From assembly GCA_023101725.1 (NCBI GenBank), contig JALJCO010012839.1:29045-93044 (forward strand): DNA of 64,000 bases, read 5' to 3'. The first letter of the stretch is position 1, and every line of letters begins with the position of its first letter. Below, piece by piece: positions 47,158-58,440 of this stretch. The notes beneath the pieces were generated by a model. That model had not been told where the DNA came from. It worked only from the letters and a program-made list of their open reading frames with translations, and searched no databases. The DNA comes from Atherinomorus stipes (taxonomy: Eukaryota; Chordata; Actinopteri; Atheriniformes; Atherinidae). Both the position numbers and the translations under genes were made by a program.

Positions 47158-49410
47158 GGGCTATTTATTAATCCCAGACCTCAGATTAGTCATAATTCCT
47201 TTGAACACCTAATTCATCCTAACTGGAAATCAGAGAAACCACTTTTGTTAGCTGTAGTGTATCTGTTAGCTGTAGCGTATCTGTTAGCTGTAGCGTATCG
47301 TTAGCTGTAGTGTATCGTTAGCTGTAGCGTATCTGTTAGCTGTAGCGTATCTGTTACCTGTAGCATATCGTTAGCTGTAGCGTATCTGTTAGCTGTAACG
47401 TATCTGTTAGCTGTAGTGTAATGTTAGCTGTAGCGTATCTGTTAGCTGTAGCGTATCTGTCAGCTGTAGCGTATCTGTCAGCTGTAGCGTATCTGTTAGC
47501 TGTAGCGTATCTGTTAGCTGTAGCGTATCTGTCAGCTGTAGCGTATCTGTTAGCTGTAGTGTATCTGTTAGCTGTAGTGTATCTGTTAGCTGTAGCGTAT
47601 CTGTCAGCTGTAGCGTATCTGTTAGCTGTAACGTATCTGTTAGCTGTAGCGTATCTGTTAGCTGTAGTGTATCATTAGCTGTAGCGTGTCTGTTAGCTGT
47701 AGTGTATCGTCCACCTGGACCTTAGTCAGAGTTTCTGACTGAATTTTCAGACTTTTTATCAGATTTAGTGTTGAATACTGATAAAGTTGTCGTTTTGGGC
47801 GACTTTAATGTTCATGTTGACGATAACGACAGCTTAAATATTGCTTTTAAGTCTATGTTAGACTCAATCGGTTTTTCACAAAATGTTCATGAACCCACTC
47901 ATTCTCATAATCATACTCTGGATCTTGTCCTGACGTATTGTATTGACAGTGAGGAACTGAAAGTTTTTCCCCATAATCCTGTTCTGTCTGATGACTTCTT
48001 AATAACTTTTGAGTTTACTTTACTTGACTACACGATGGCTGAGAATAAATTCCATTACAGTAGATGTTTATCAGATAGTGCCGTTACCAAGTTTAAAGAA
48101 TCTATTTCATCACTATTTCCTACAATGCCAGATGTTAACGTCACAGAAAGCATCTATTCAAGCTTTACTCCAGTTCAGATTGATCAGCTTGCTGATAAAA
48201 TAGCCGTTTCAACACGCACAGTACTAGATAATGTGGCTCCATTAAAAAAGAAGATCTGTCAGAAGAAGGAAGCTCCTTGGTTTAATTCCCAGCTACGAGC
48301 TTTAAAACAGACATCTAGACGTTATGAGAGGAAATGGCGCATCTGGCTTAGAGGAGTCTCGCTTAATCTGGAAAGAGAGTCTAATTGTTTATAAAAAATC
48401 CTTACGTAAGACTAGAACAGCTTACTATTCATCATTGATAGAGGAAAATAGGAATAATCCCAGGCTCCTTTTCAGCACTGTAGCCAGGCTGACGAAGAGC
48501 CGTAGTGCTGTTGAGCCATGCATTCCCCCGACTCTCAGCTGTGACGATTTCATGAGTTTCTTTACAAACAAAATTGTTTCTATTAGAGAGAAAATCCATG
48601 ACATCCTCCCAGCTACTAACGACTTCTTACCCCCTGCAGGTTTAGAGACATCTGTAGATGCTGAATTATGTCTGGATCATTTCTGTCCTACACAGATATC
48701 TGAGTTAACCAAACTAATAGTGGCATCCAAACCTTCTACCTGCATTCTGAATCCCATCCCAACCAAGTTGCTAAAGGAAGTCTTTCCTTTGATTAACACT
48801 TACCTACTAGATCTGATCAGTTCATCTCTATTGACAGGATATGTACCTCAGTCCTTTAAGACTGCAGTAATAAAACCTTTACTTAAAAAACCTACTTTTG
48901 ACTCAGGAGAATTAGCTAAAAGGGGGGAAGGGCAGATAAGGTAAGAGGGGGACGGGGGGGGGAAGGGATAGGAAGGAAAAGGGGGGAGGGGGGGGGGGGG
49001 GGGAGGGGGGGGGGGGACGTTTGGGGAATTATAGACCGATATCCAACCCCCCTTTATGTCTAAAATTCATGAGAAAACAGTTTCAGCTCAACTTTGTGCC
49101 CATCTGAGCAGAAATAATCTGTTTGAAAAGTTTCAGTCTGGTTTTAGAGCTCATCATAGCACAGAGACGGCACTGGTGAAGGTTACTAATGATCTTCTCA
49201 TGGTTCAGATAAAGGACTCCTGTCCATACTTGTCCTGTTAGATCGTAGAGCTGCATTTAACACCATTGATCACAACATTCTGCTGCAGAGACTTGAACAT
49301 GTTATTGGAATTAGAGGATCTGCATTAGATTGGTTCAAGTCATATTTATCTGATAGATTTCAGTTTGTTAATGTCAACAACGAGTCTTCATCACACACCA
49401 GAGTAAGGAC
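47158..49410 (+). pseudogene. CR1/L2-like LINE: endonuclease and partial reverse transcriptase
   Basis: Outside the two arrays the reading is endonuclease (YRPPGPYSEFL, VVLGDFNVHVDD and HNHTLDLVLT), then a linker, then the start of the reverse transcriptase. The latter shows TGYVPQSFKTAVIKPLLKKP, NYRPIS-type sequence near 49030, QSGFRAHHSTETALV and DHNILLQRLEHV. The usual SDH before FLITFEF reads SDD, so a catalytic His is lost. There is a frameshift at about 48345 and a G-rich insert at 48935-49028. Further frame damage follows near 49215. The element stops at about 49405, before the YADD motif. It is a dead copy. Confidence 0.8.
47247..47710 (+). repeat. 18-bp minisatellite made of LINE endonuclease codons, about 26 copies
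   Basis: The unit gttagctgtagcgtatct encodes LAVAYL in frame. It begins within KPLLLAVVY of the LINE and ends with AVVYRPPGPYSEF, the next endonuclease motif, so it is an expansion of six LINE codons. A few units have lost 1-2 bp, which breaks the frame. Confidence 0.9.
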
Positions 49411-49976
49411 GCATTCACAAAGCCTTTTTGATTCGAATCAGAGTTCGTTTGCTTGGAAAGTCCGCTTCGTTAGGGGAGGTGTGAATGCGCAAACAAGCTC
49501 TGATCCGGAACAAACAAACTCTGATCCGGAACAAACAACCGGACTCGGTCCGCCTGCAAACGCAGGTCTCGGTCTGATTCAAGTGAACCAAAGACAGGAA
49601 GTGGACTGCAAATTGCATTGCATTGTGGGTCAAACGTTGGACAACGTGGGTAAAAGCTACGACAACAAACACGTGTGGGACTGTAGTACTTGTAAAGATG
49701 GCTCGTGGTCAGACGTGGAGGTACGAGGAAGTAAAAGCTTTAATGGATATGTGATCTGATGACATCATATCCAGCTGCTCGTACAGAAATAATGTTGCTT
49801 TGAGGAGGAAACAGAAGCTGTGAGAACCTTCTTGTTCGTGCGTTTTCTCCTCGTCTACGGTGAATCTGAGAGCAGCGCCACCTGAGATTCTCATTCTGGG
49901 CCCGTTTGGCAAAAGTGCAACAAGAAACGCGATCTCGGTGCGGAAGACCCCCCCCCCTACCGAACCGAGTCCCCAA
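49411..49976 (+). mobile_element. DNA transposon fragment with Myb/SANT-like start
   Basis: The left end, acgcattcacaaagccttt, with gaatcagagttcgtttgc, resembles a common fish MITE terminus by recall. At 49693-49758 the translation is MARGQTWRYEEVKALMDM followed by a stop. This is like the Myb/SANT-type domain (TW...EEVKAL) found in transposon-derived proteins, where W is expected near the stop. The right part is lost at the boundary with the 26/28-bp array. Confidence 0.45.
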
Positions 49977-52900
49977 GTGTTGCAGGTGTGTGATCTGAGT
50001 GTGTGTTGCAGGTGTGTGTTCTGAGCGTGTGTGTTGCAGGTGTGTGTTCTGAGCGTGTGTTGCAGGTGTGTGTTCTGAGCGTGTGTGTTGCAGGTGTGTG
50101 ATCTGAGCGTGTGTGTTGCAGGTGTGTGTTCTGAGCGTGTGTTGCAGGTGTGTGTTCTGAGCGTGTGTGTTGCAGGTGTGTGTTCTGAGCGTGTGTTGCA
50201 GGTGTGTGTTCTGAGCGTGTGTGTTGCAGGTGTGTGTTCTGAGCGTGTGTGTTGCAGGTGTGTGTTCTGAGCGTGTGTTGCAGGTGTGTGTTCTGAGCGT
50301 GTGTGTTGCAGGTGTGTGTTCTGAGCGTGTGTGTTGCAGGTGTGTGTTCTGAGCGTGTGTTGCAGGTGTGTGTTCTGAGCGTGTGTGTTGCAGGTGTGTG
50401 TTCTGAGCGTGTGTGTTGCAGGTGTGTGTTCTGAGCGTGTGTTGCAGGTGTGTGTTCTGAGCGTGTGTGTTGCAGGTGTGTGTTCTGAGTGTGTGTGTTG
50501 CAGGTGTGTGATCTGAGTGTGTGTGTTGCAGGTGTGTGTTCTGAGCGTGTGTGTTGCAGGTGTGTGATCTGAGTGTGTGTGTTGCAGGTGTGTGTTCTGA
50601 GCGTGTGTGTTGCAGGTGTGTGTTCTGAGCGTGTGTGTTTCAGGTGTGTGTTCTGAGCGTGTGTGTTGCAGGTGTGTGTTCTGAGCGTGTGTTGCAGCTG
50701 TGTGTTCTGAGTGTGTGTTGCAGGTGTGTGATCTGAGCGTGTGTGTTGCAGGTGTGTGTTCTGAGCGTGTGTGTTGAGGTGTGTGTTCTGAGCGTGTGTG
50801 TTGCAGGTGTGTGATCTGAGCGTGTGTGTTGCAAGTGTGTGTTCTGAGCGTGTGTGTTGCAAGTGTGTGTTCTGAGCGTGTGTGTTGCAAGTGTGTGTTC
50901 TGAGTGTGTGTGTTGCAGGTGTGTGTTCTGAGCGTGTGTTGCAGGTGTGTGTTCCGAGTGTGTGTGTTGCAGGTGTGTGTTCTGAGCGTGTGTGTTGCAG
51001 GTGTGTGTTCTGAGCGTGTGTGTTGCAGGTGTGTGTTCTGAGCGTGTGTGTTGCAGGTGTGTGTTCTGAGCGTGTGTGTTGCAGGTGTGTGATCTGAGCG
51101 TGTGTGTTGCAGGTGTGTGATCTGAGCGTGTGTGTTACAGGTGTGTGTTCCGAGTGTGTGTGTTGCAGGTGTGTGATCTGAGCGTGTGTGTTACAGGTGT
51201 GTGTTCCGAGCGTGTGTTGCAGGTGTGTGTTCTGAGCGTGTGTGTTGCAGGTGTGTGTTCCGAGCGTGTGTTGCAGGTGTGTGTTCTGAGCGTGTGTGTT
51301 GCAGGTGTGTGTTCTGAGCGCGTGTGTTGCAGGTGTGTGTTCTGAGCGTGTGTGTTGCAGGTGTGTGTTCTTAATGTGTTTGTTGCAGGAGTGTGTTCTG
51401 AGCATGTGTGTTGCAAGTGTGTGTTCTGAGTGTGTGTGTTGCAGGTGTGTGTTCTGAGCGTGTGTGTTGCAGCTGTGTGTTCTGAGCGTGTGTGTTGCAG
51501 GTGTGTGTTCTTAATGTGTTTGTTGCAGGAGTGTGTTCTGAGCATGTGTGTTGCAAGTGTGTGTTCTGAGTGTGTGTGTTGCAGGTGTGTGTTCTGAGCG
51601 TGTGTTGCAGCTGTGTGTTCTGAGCGTGTGTGTTGCAGGTGTGTGTTCTGAGCGTGTGTGTTGCAGGTGTGTGTTCTGAGTGTGTGTGTTGCAGGTGTGT
51701 GTTCTTAATGTGTTTGTTGCAGGTGTGTGTTCTGAGCGTGTGTTGCAGGTGTGTGTTCTGAGTGTGTGTGTTGCAGGTGTGTGTTCTTAATGTGTTTGTT
51801 GCAGGTGTGTGTTCTGAGTGTGTGTGTTGCAGCTGTGTGTTCTGAGTGTGTGTGTTGCAGGTGTGTGTTCTGAGCATGTGTGTTGCAGGTGTGTGTTCTG
51901 AGCATGTGTGTTGCAGGTGTGTGTTCTGAGTGTGTGTGTTGCAGCTGTGTGTTCTGAGCGTGTGTGTTGCAAGTGTGTGTTCTGAGCGTGTGTGTTGCAG
52001 GTGTGTGTTCTGAGTGCGTGTGTTGCAGGTGTGTGTTCTGAGTGCGTGTGTTGCAGCTGTGTGTTCTGAGCGTGTGTGTTGCAAGTGTGTGTTCTGAGCG
52101 TGTGTGTTGCAGGTGTGTGTTCTGAGCGTGTGTGTTGCAGGTGTGTGTTCTGAGCGTGTGTTGCAGCTGTGTGTTCTGAGCGTGTGTGTTGCAGCTGTGT
52201 GTTCTGAGCGTGTGTGTTACAGGTGTGTGTTCTGAGTGTGTGTGTTGCAGGTGTGTGTTCTGAGCGTGTGTGTTGCAGGTGTGTGTTCTGAGCGTGTGTG
52301 TTGCAGGTGTGTGTTCTGAGCGTGTGTGTTGCAGGTGTGTGTTCTGAGCGTGTGTGTTGCAGGTGTGTGTTCTGAGCGTGTGTGTTGCAGCTGTGTGTTC
52401 TGAGCGTGTGTGTTGCAGCTGTGTGTTCTGAGCGTGTGTGTTACAGGTGTGTGTTCTGAGTGTGTGTGTTGCAGGGTGTGTGTTCTGAGCGTGTGTGTTG
52501 CAAGTGTGTGTTCTGAGCGTGTGTGTTGCAGGTGTGTGTTCTGAGTGTGTGTGTTGCAGGTGTGTGTTCTGAGCGTGTGTGTTGCAAGTGTGTGTTCTGA
52601 GCGTGTGTGTTGCAGGTGTGTGTTCTGAGCGTGTGTGTTGCAGGTGTGTGTTCTGAGCGTGTGTGTTGCAGGTGTGTGTTCTGAGCGTGTGTGTTGCAAG
52701 TGTGTGTTCTGAGCGTGTGTGTTGCAGGTGTGTGTTCTGAGTGTGTGTGTTGCAGGTGTGTGTTCTGAGCGTGTGTGTTGCAAGTGTGTGTTCTGAGCGT
52801 GTGTGTTGCAGGTGTGTGTTCTGAGCGTGTGTGTTGCAGGTGTGTGTTCTGAGCGTGTGTGTTGCAGGTGTGTGTTCTGAGCGTGTGTGTTGCAAGTGTG

Positions 52901-55900
52901 TGTTCTGAGCGTGTGTGTTGCAGGTGTGTGTTCTGAGCGTGTGTGTTGCAAGTGTGTGTTCTGAGCGTGTGTGTTGCAGGTGTGTGTTCTGAGTGCGTGT
53001 GTTGCAGGTGTGTGTTCTGAGCGTGTGTGTTGCAGGTGTGTGTTCTGAGCGTGTGTGTTGCAGGTGTGTGTTCTGAGCGTGTGTGTTGCAGGTGTGTGTT
53101 CTGAGTGTGTGTGTTGCAGGTGTGTGTTCTGAGTGTGTGTGTTGCAGGTGTGTGTTCTGAGTGTGTGTGTTGCAGGTGTGTGTTCTGAGTGCGTGTGTTG
53201 CAAGTGTGTGTTCTGAGTGTGTGTGTTGCAGGTGTGTGTTCTAGGTGTGTGTTCTGAGTGTGTGTGTTGCAGGTGTGTGTTCTGAGCGTGTGTGTTGCAA
53301 GTGTGTGTTCCGAGTGTGTGTGTTGCAGGTGTGTGTTCTGAGTGTGTGTGTTGCAGGTGTGTGTTCTGAGCGTGTGTGTTGCAGCTGTGTGTTCTGAGCG
53401 TGTGTGTTGCAGGTGTGTGTTCTGAGCGTGTGTGTTGCAGCTGTGTGTTCTGAGCGTGTGTGTTGCAGGTGTGTGTTCTGAGTGTGTGTGTTGCAGCGTG
53501 TGTGTTCTGAGCGTGTGTGTTGCAGGTGTGTGTTCTGAGTGTGTGTGTTGCAGCTGTGTGTTCTGAGCGTGTGTGTTGCAGCTGTGTGTTCTGAGCGTGT
53601 GTGTTGCAGGTGTGTGTTCTGAGTGTGTGTGTTGCAGCTGTGTGTTCTGAGTGTGTGTGTTGCAGGTGTGTGTTCTGAGTGTGTGTGTTACAGGTGTGTG
53701 TTCCGAGCGTGTGTTGCAGGTGTGTGTTCTGAGCGTGTGTGTTACAGGTGTGTGTTCCGAGCGTGTGTTGCAGGTGTGTGTTCTGAGCGTGTGTTGCAGG
53801 TGTGTGTTCTGAGCGTGTGTTGCAGGTGTGTGTTCTGAGCATGTGTTGCAGGTGTGTGTTCTGAGCGTGTGTTGCAGGTGTGTGTTCTGAGCGTGTGTGT
53901 TACAGGTGTGTGTTCCGAGCGTGTGTTGCAGGTGTGTGTTCTGAGCGTGTGTGTTGCAGGTGTGTGTTCTGAGCGTGTGTGTTGCAGGTGTGTGTTCTGA
54001 GCGTGTGTGTTGCAGGTGTGTGTTCTGAGCGTGTGTGTTGCAGGTGTGTGTTCTGAGCGTGTGTGTTGCAGGTGTGTGTTCTGAGCATGTGTTGCAGGTG
54101 TGTGTTCTGAGCGTGTGTGTTACAGGTGTGTGTTCCGAGCGTGTGTTGCAGGTGTGTGTTCTGAGCGTGTGTGTTACAGGTGTGTGTTCTGAGCGTGTGT
54201 GTTGCAGGTGTGTGTTCTGAGCATGTGTTGCAGGTGTGTGTTCTGAGCGTGTGTGTTACAGGTGTGTGTTCCGAGCGTGTGTGTTGCAGGTGTGTGTTCT
54301 GAGCGTGTGTGTTACAGGTGTGTGTTCCGAGCGTGTGTTGCAGGTGTGTGTTCTGAGTGTGTGTGTTGCAGGTGTGTGTTCTGAGCGTGTGTGTTGCAGG
54401 TGTGTGTTCTGAGCGTGTGTGTTGCAGGTGTGTGTTCTGAGCGTGTGTGTTGCAGGTGTGTGTTCTGAGCGTGTGTGTGTTGCAGGTGTGTGTTCCGAGC
54501 GTGTGTTGCAGGTGTGTGTTCTGAGCGTGTGTGTTACAGGTGTGTGTTCTGAGCGTGTGTGTTGCAGGTGTGTGTTCTGAGGTGTGTGTTGCAGGTGTGT
54601 GTTCTGAGCGTGTGTGTTGCAGGTGTGTGTTCCGAGCGTGTGTTGCAGGTGTGTGTTCTGAGCGTGTGTGTTGCAGGTGTGTGTTCCGAGTGTGTGTTGC
54701 AGGTGTGTGTTCTGAGCGTGTGTTGCAGGTGTGTGTTCTGAGCGTGTGTGTTGCAGGTGTGTGTTCTGAGCGTGTGTGTTGCAGGTGTGTGTTCTGAGCG
54801 TGTGTGTTGCAGGTGTGTGTTCTGAGCGTGTGTGTTGCAGGTGTGTGTTCTGAGCGTGTGTTGCAGGTGTGTGTTCTGAGCGTGTGTGTTGCAGGTGTGT
54901 GTTCTGAGCGTGTGTGTTACAGGTGTGTGTTCTGAGCGTGTGTGTTGCAGGTGTGTGTTCTGAGTGTGTGTGTTGCAGGTGTGTGTTCTGAGCGTGTGTG
55001 TGTTGCAGGTGTGTGTTCTGAGTGTGTGTGTGTTGCAGGTGTGTGTTCTGAGTGTGTGTGTTGCAGGTGTGTGTTCTGAGTGTGTGTGTTGCAGGTGTGT
55101 GTTCTGAGTGTGTGTGTTGCAGGTGTGTGTTCTGAGTGTGTGTGTTGCAGGTGTGTGTTCTGAGTGTGTGTGTTGCAGGTGTGTGTTCTGAGTGTGTGTG
55201 TTGCAGGTGTGTGTTCTGAGCGTGTGTGTTGCAGGTGTGTGTTCTGAGTGTGTGTGTTGCAGGTGTGTGTTCTGAGCGTGTGTGTTGCAGGTGTGTGTTC
55301 CGAGCGTGTGTGTTGCAGGTGTGTGTTCTGAGTGTGTGTGTTGCAGGTGTGTGTTCCGAGCGTGTGTGTTGCAGGTGTGTGTTCTGAGCGTGTGTGTTGC
55401 AGGTGTGTGTTCTGAGCGTGTGTGTTGCAGGTGTGTGTTCCGAGCGTGTGTGTTGCAGGTGTGTGTTCTGAGTGTGTGTGTTGCAGGTGTGTGTTCTGAG
55501 CGTGTGTGTTGCAGGTGTGTGTTCTGAGCGTGTGTGTTGCAGGTGTGTGTTCTGAGCGTGTGTGTTACAGGTGTGTGTTCCGAGCGTGTGTGTTGCAGGT
55601 GTGTGTTCTGAGCGTGTGTTGCAGGTGTGTGTTGTGTGTGTTGCAGGTGTGTGTTCTGAGCGTGTGTGTTGCAGGTGTGTGTTCTGAGCGTGTGTGTTGC
55701 AGGTGTGTGTTCCGAGTGTGTGTGTTGCAGGTGTGTGTTCTGAGCGTGTGTGTTGCAGGTGTGTGTTCTGAGCGTGTGTGTTGCAGGTGTGTGTTCTGAG
55801 CGTGTGTGTTGCAGGTGTGTGTTCTGAGCGTGTGTGTTGCAGGTGTGTGTTCTGAGCGTGTGTGTTGCAGGTGTGTGTTCTGAGCGTGTGTGTTGCAGGT

Positions 55901-57290
55901 GTGTGTTCTGATCGTGTGTGTTGCAGGTGTGTGTTCCGAGCGTGTGTGTTGCAGGTGTGTGTTCTGAGCGTGTGTGTTGCAGGTGTGTGTTCTGATCGTG
56001 TGTGTTGCAGGTGTGTGTTCTGAGCGTGTGTGTTGCAGGTGTGTGTTCTGAGCGTGTGTGTTACAGGTGTGTGTTCCGAGCGTGTGTGTTGCAGGTGTGT
56101 GTTCTGAGCGTGTGTGTTGCAGGTGTGTGTTCTGAGCGTGTGTGTTACAGGTGTGTGTTCTGAGCGTGTGTGTTGCAGGTGTGTGTGTTACAGGTGTGTG
56201 TTCTGAGCGTGTGTGTTACAGGTGTGTGTTCTGAGCGTGTGTGTTGCAGGTGTGTGTTCTGAGCGTGTGTGTGTTGCAGGTGTGTGTTCTGAGCGTGTGT
56301 GTTGCAGGTGTGTGTTCTGAGCGTGTGTGTTGCAAGTGTGTGTTCTGAGCGTGTGTGTTGCAGGTGTGTGTTCTGAGCGTGTGTGTTGCAGGTGTGTGTT
56401 CTGAGCGTGTGTGTTACAGGTGTGTGTTCCGAGCGTGTGTGTTGCAGGTGTGTGTTCTGAGCGTGTGTGTTGCAGGTGTGTGTTCTGAGCGTGTGTGTTG
56501 CAGGTGTGTGTTCTGAGCGTGTGTGTTGCAGGTGTGTGTTCTGAGCGTGTGTGTTGCAGGTGTGTGTTCCGAGCGTGTGTGTTGCAGGTGTGTGTTCTGA
56601 GCGTGTGTGTTGCAGGTGTGTGTTCTGAGCGTGTGTGTTGCAGGTGTGTGTTCTGAGCGTGTGTGTTGCAGGTGTGTGTTCTGAGCGTGTGTGTTGCAGG
56701 TGTGTGTTCTGAGTGTGTGTGTTGCAGGTGTGTGATCTGAGCGTGTGTGTTACAGGTGTGTGTTCCGAGCGTGTGTGTTGCAGGTGTGTGTTCTGAGCAT
56801 GTGTGTTGCAGGTGTGTGTTCTGAGCGTGTGTGTTGCAGGTGTGTGCTCTGAGCGTGTGTGTTGCAGGTGTGTGTTCTGAGCGTGTGTGTTGCAGGTGTG
56901 TGTTCGGAGCGTGTGTTGCAGGTGTGTGTTCTGAGCGTGTGTGTTGCAGGTGTGTGTTCTGAGCGTGTATGTTGCAGGTGTGTGTTCTGAGCGTGTGTGT
57001 TGCAGGTGTGTGTTCTGAGCGTGTGTGTTGCAGGTGTGTGTTCTGAGCGTGTGTGTTGCAGGTGTGTGTCCCGAGCGTGTGTTGCAGGTGTGTGTTCTGA
57101 GCGTGTGTGTTGCAGCTGTGTGTTCTGAGCGTGTATGTTGCAGGTGTGTGTTCTGAGCGTGTGTGTTGCAGGTGTGGTTCTGAGCGTGTGTGTTGCAGGT
57201 GTATGTTCTGAGCGGGTGTGTTACAGGTGTGTGTTCGGAGCGTGTGTTGCAGGTGTGTGTTCTGAGCGTGTGTGTTGCAGCCGTGTGTTC
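49977..57290. repeat. 26/28-bp minisatellite, about 265 copies
   Basis: The plus-strand unit is ttgcaggtgtgtgttctg followed by agcgtgtgtg (28 bp) or agcgtgtg (26 bp). Frequent variants are GCGTG/GTGTG, TTGCAG/TTACAG, CTGAG/CCGAG, and cagGTG/cagCTG in blocks. The minus strand (the galnt10 sense strand) is CA-rich and contains neither a stop codon in any frame nor, in the main unit, a GT dinucleotide. The last partial unit reaches the splice donor of the exon at 57294. Many long readings on both strands are artefacts of this. Confidence 0.95.
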
Positions 57291-57293
57291 TAC
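57277..57293 (-). promoter_or_regulatory. galnt10: Weak galnt10 5' splice site merged with CA-rich repeat
   Basis: The transcript reads AAAG|GTAGAACACACGGC and continues straight into CA-rich minisatellite units. The donor fits the consensus at +1 to +3 but not at +4 to +6. The sequence from +3 (AGAACACAC) already matches the repeat unit, which contains AGAACACACACCTGCAA, so the array overlaps the intronic part of the splice site. CA-rich RNA next to a donor is a known hnRNP L context; any effect here is inferred. Confidence 0.6.
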
Positions 57294-57460
57294 CTTTGTC
57301 ACTGAAGTCGTCGACCAGGATGACCTCGGCGATGAGCTGGGGGGGCGAGCGGTTGAGGATGCTGTGGACGGTCCTCAGCAGAGAAGACCAGCCTTCGTTG
57401 TGGAAGGGGATGATGATGCTGGTGTTGGGCAGCTTCTCTGAGTACAGCTTCTGTTTACAG
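57294..57460 (-). CDS. galnt10: galnt10 internal exon, start of GT-A catalytic domain
   Basis: This exon encodes about 55 residues of a polypeptide N-acetylgalactosaminyltransferase (GT27 family), a Golgi type II membrane enzyme that moves GalNAc from UDP-GalNAc to Ser/Thr. Visible motifs are [19 protein letters not shown] at the start of the nucleotide-binding GT-A fold and ILVDDFSD near the end. The acceptor (on the minus strand) is tgtgtgcag, and the exon then completes a codon and reads [14 protein letters not shown]. The donor is AAAG|GTAGAA, leaving phase 1, which matches the next exon at 24421-24606. The 26/28-bp minisatellite begins about 3 bases past this donor. The resemblance is closest to GALNT10 as I recall it; a lineage-specific paralogue cannot be excluded without alignment. 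The exons encoding the cytoplasmic tail, membrane anchor and stem must lie beyond 64000. Confidence 0.93.
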
Positions 57461-57466
57461 CTGCAC

Positions 57467-57714
57467 ACACACAAACACACATTAGTATTCATATAAGGTC
57501 CTTGAGCAAGGTCCTTAACCCCCACCAACTGCTCCCCGGGTGCTTATTCTAGTTGTCCACAGCTCTCAGGTCCAACCTGAGATGGTTGAATGCAGAGGAT
57601 GAATTTCCTAATCGACTCTCTGATTGGGATTAATAAAATAGATCTTTTTGTCATTCATTTCTGTACTATTTATTTCCTTTTCTAATTTGATTCTTTGTTT
57701 TTATTAGAGATAAT
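57467..57714. other. Intron end upstream of the exon at 57294-57460
   Basis: It contains the CA-rich acceptor tract. The phrase cttgagcaaggtccttaacc at about 57501-57520 is common in fish repeats. No exon was found. Confidence 0.4.
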
Positions 57715-57726
57715 ATTGTTAATGTA

Positions 57727-58120
57727 GTCAGTCATCATTTTCTGTACCGCTTATCCAGTTCAGGGTCGCGGGGGTTGCTGGAGTCTATCCCAGCTATTAT
57801 CAGGCGAGAGGCGGGGTACACCCTGGACAGGTAACCAGTCTGTCACAGGACCAACACAGAGAGACAGACAATCATTCACACTCACATTCATACCTAGGGA
57901 CAATTTAGAGTCATCAATTATCCTAACATGCATGTCTTTGGATGGTGGGAGGAAGCTGGAGAACCCGGAGAGAACCCTCACATACATGCAAACTCCACAC
58001 AGGAGGGCGGGTGTGTGTCCACGGTTGGAATTGTTCGAACCCCCTCCCCCAGCCGGGAATCGAACCAGTGACCTTACTGTGAGGCTGCGGTGCTAACCAC
58101 CGTGCCACCGTGCAGCCCAC
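57727..58120 (-). mobile_element. tRNA-derived SINE, copy 2, with 12-bp TSD
   Basis: This is the same family and orientation as the copy at 9667-10061, and it differs from that copy by small indels. Perfect 12-bp duplications ATTGTTAATGTA lie at 57715-57726 and 58121-58132. The A and B boxes are present. The short repeat tail is at the plus-strand left end (gtcagtcatc). Confidence 0.85.
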
Positions 58121-58440
58121 ATTGTTAATGTAATGTCCTGTACATATGTGAAAAAACAGATATAATCATAAATTCATACAATCTTGTTAAATCTAACTTC
58201 TGTATTGGATATTTTTTATTGATACAATATTTTAATAAAATGTTAATCAAAAAAAGACTATATTTAATACTTTTTTGAATACACAAACATTTTGCTTGCA
58301 TAAATCTTTTGATGATTTATTTTTGTTCACTTTATTTTCATTTGTTTACTTTCATGTTTCATTCGTTTTTCATCACTCAACCGTTACCAGACACCTGAAT
58401 TCCTCCTACGGGTGATTAATAAAGGTTTTATCCATCTATC

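Larger units (their letters stand above)
24607..57293 (-). other. galnt10: galnt10 intron of about 32.7 kb, dominated by minisatellites
   Basis: This is the interval between two phase-compatible galnt10 exons. About 23 kb of it is tandem repeat (25.7-26.3, 28.0-28.5, 29.1-35.0, 37.0-40.76, 41.7-45.85, 46.23-47.16, 47.25-47.71 and 49.98-57.29 kb). The rest includes a CR1/L2-like LINE and MITE fragments. 24607-25210 and about 26520-28020 contain no gene or repeat I could name. Confidence 0.9.

Noticed and set aside
46145..47304. Three overlapping repeat proteins of about 270-355 residues
   Set aside because: They are the three frames of the 30-bp LINE-derived array. Only the GGGVAAIFQS frame has biological meaning, as LINE endonuclease codons.
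49709..57302. Many Thr/His/Asn-rich and Cys/Val-rich readings in the 7.3 kb array
   Set aside because: All follow from the 26/28-bp unit. Only the exon portion from 57294 is coding.
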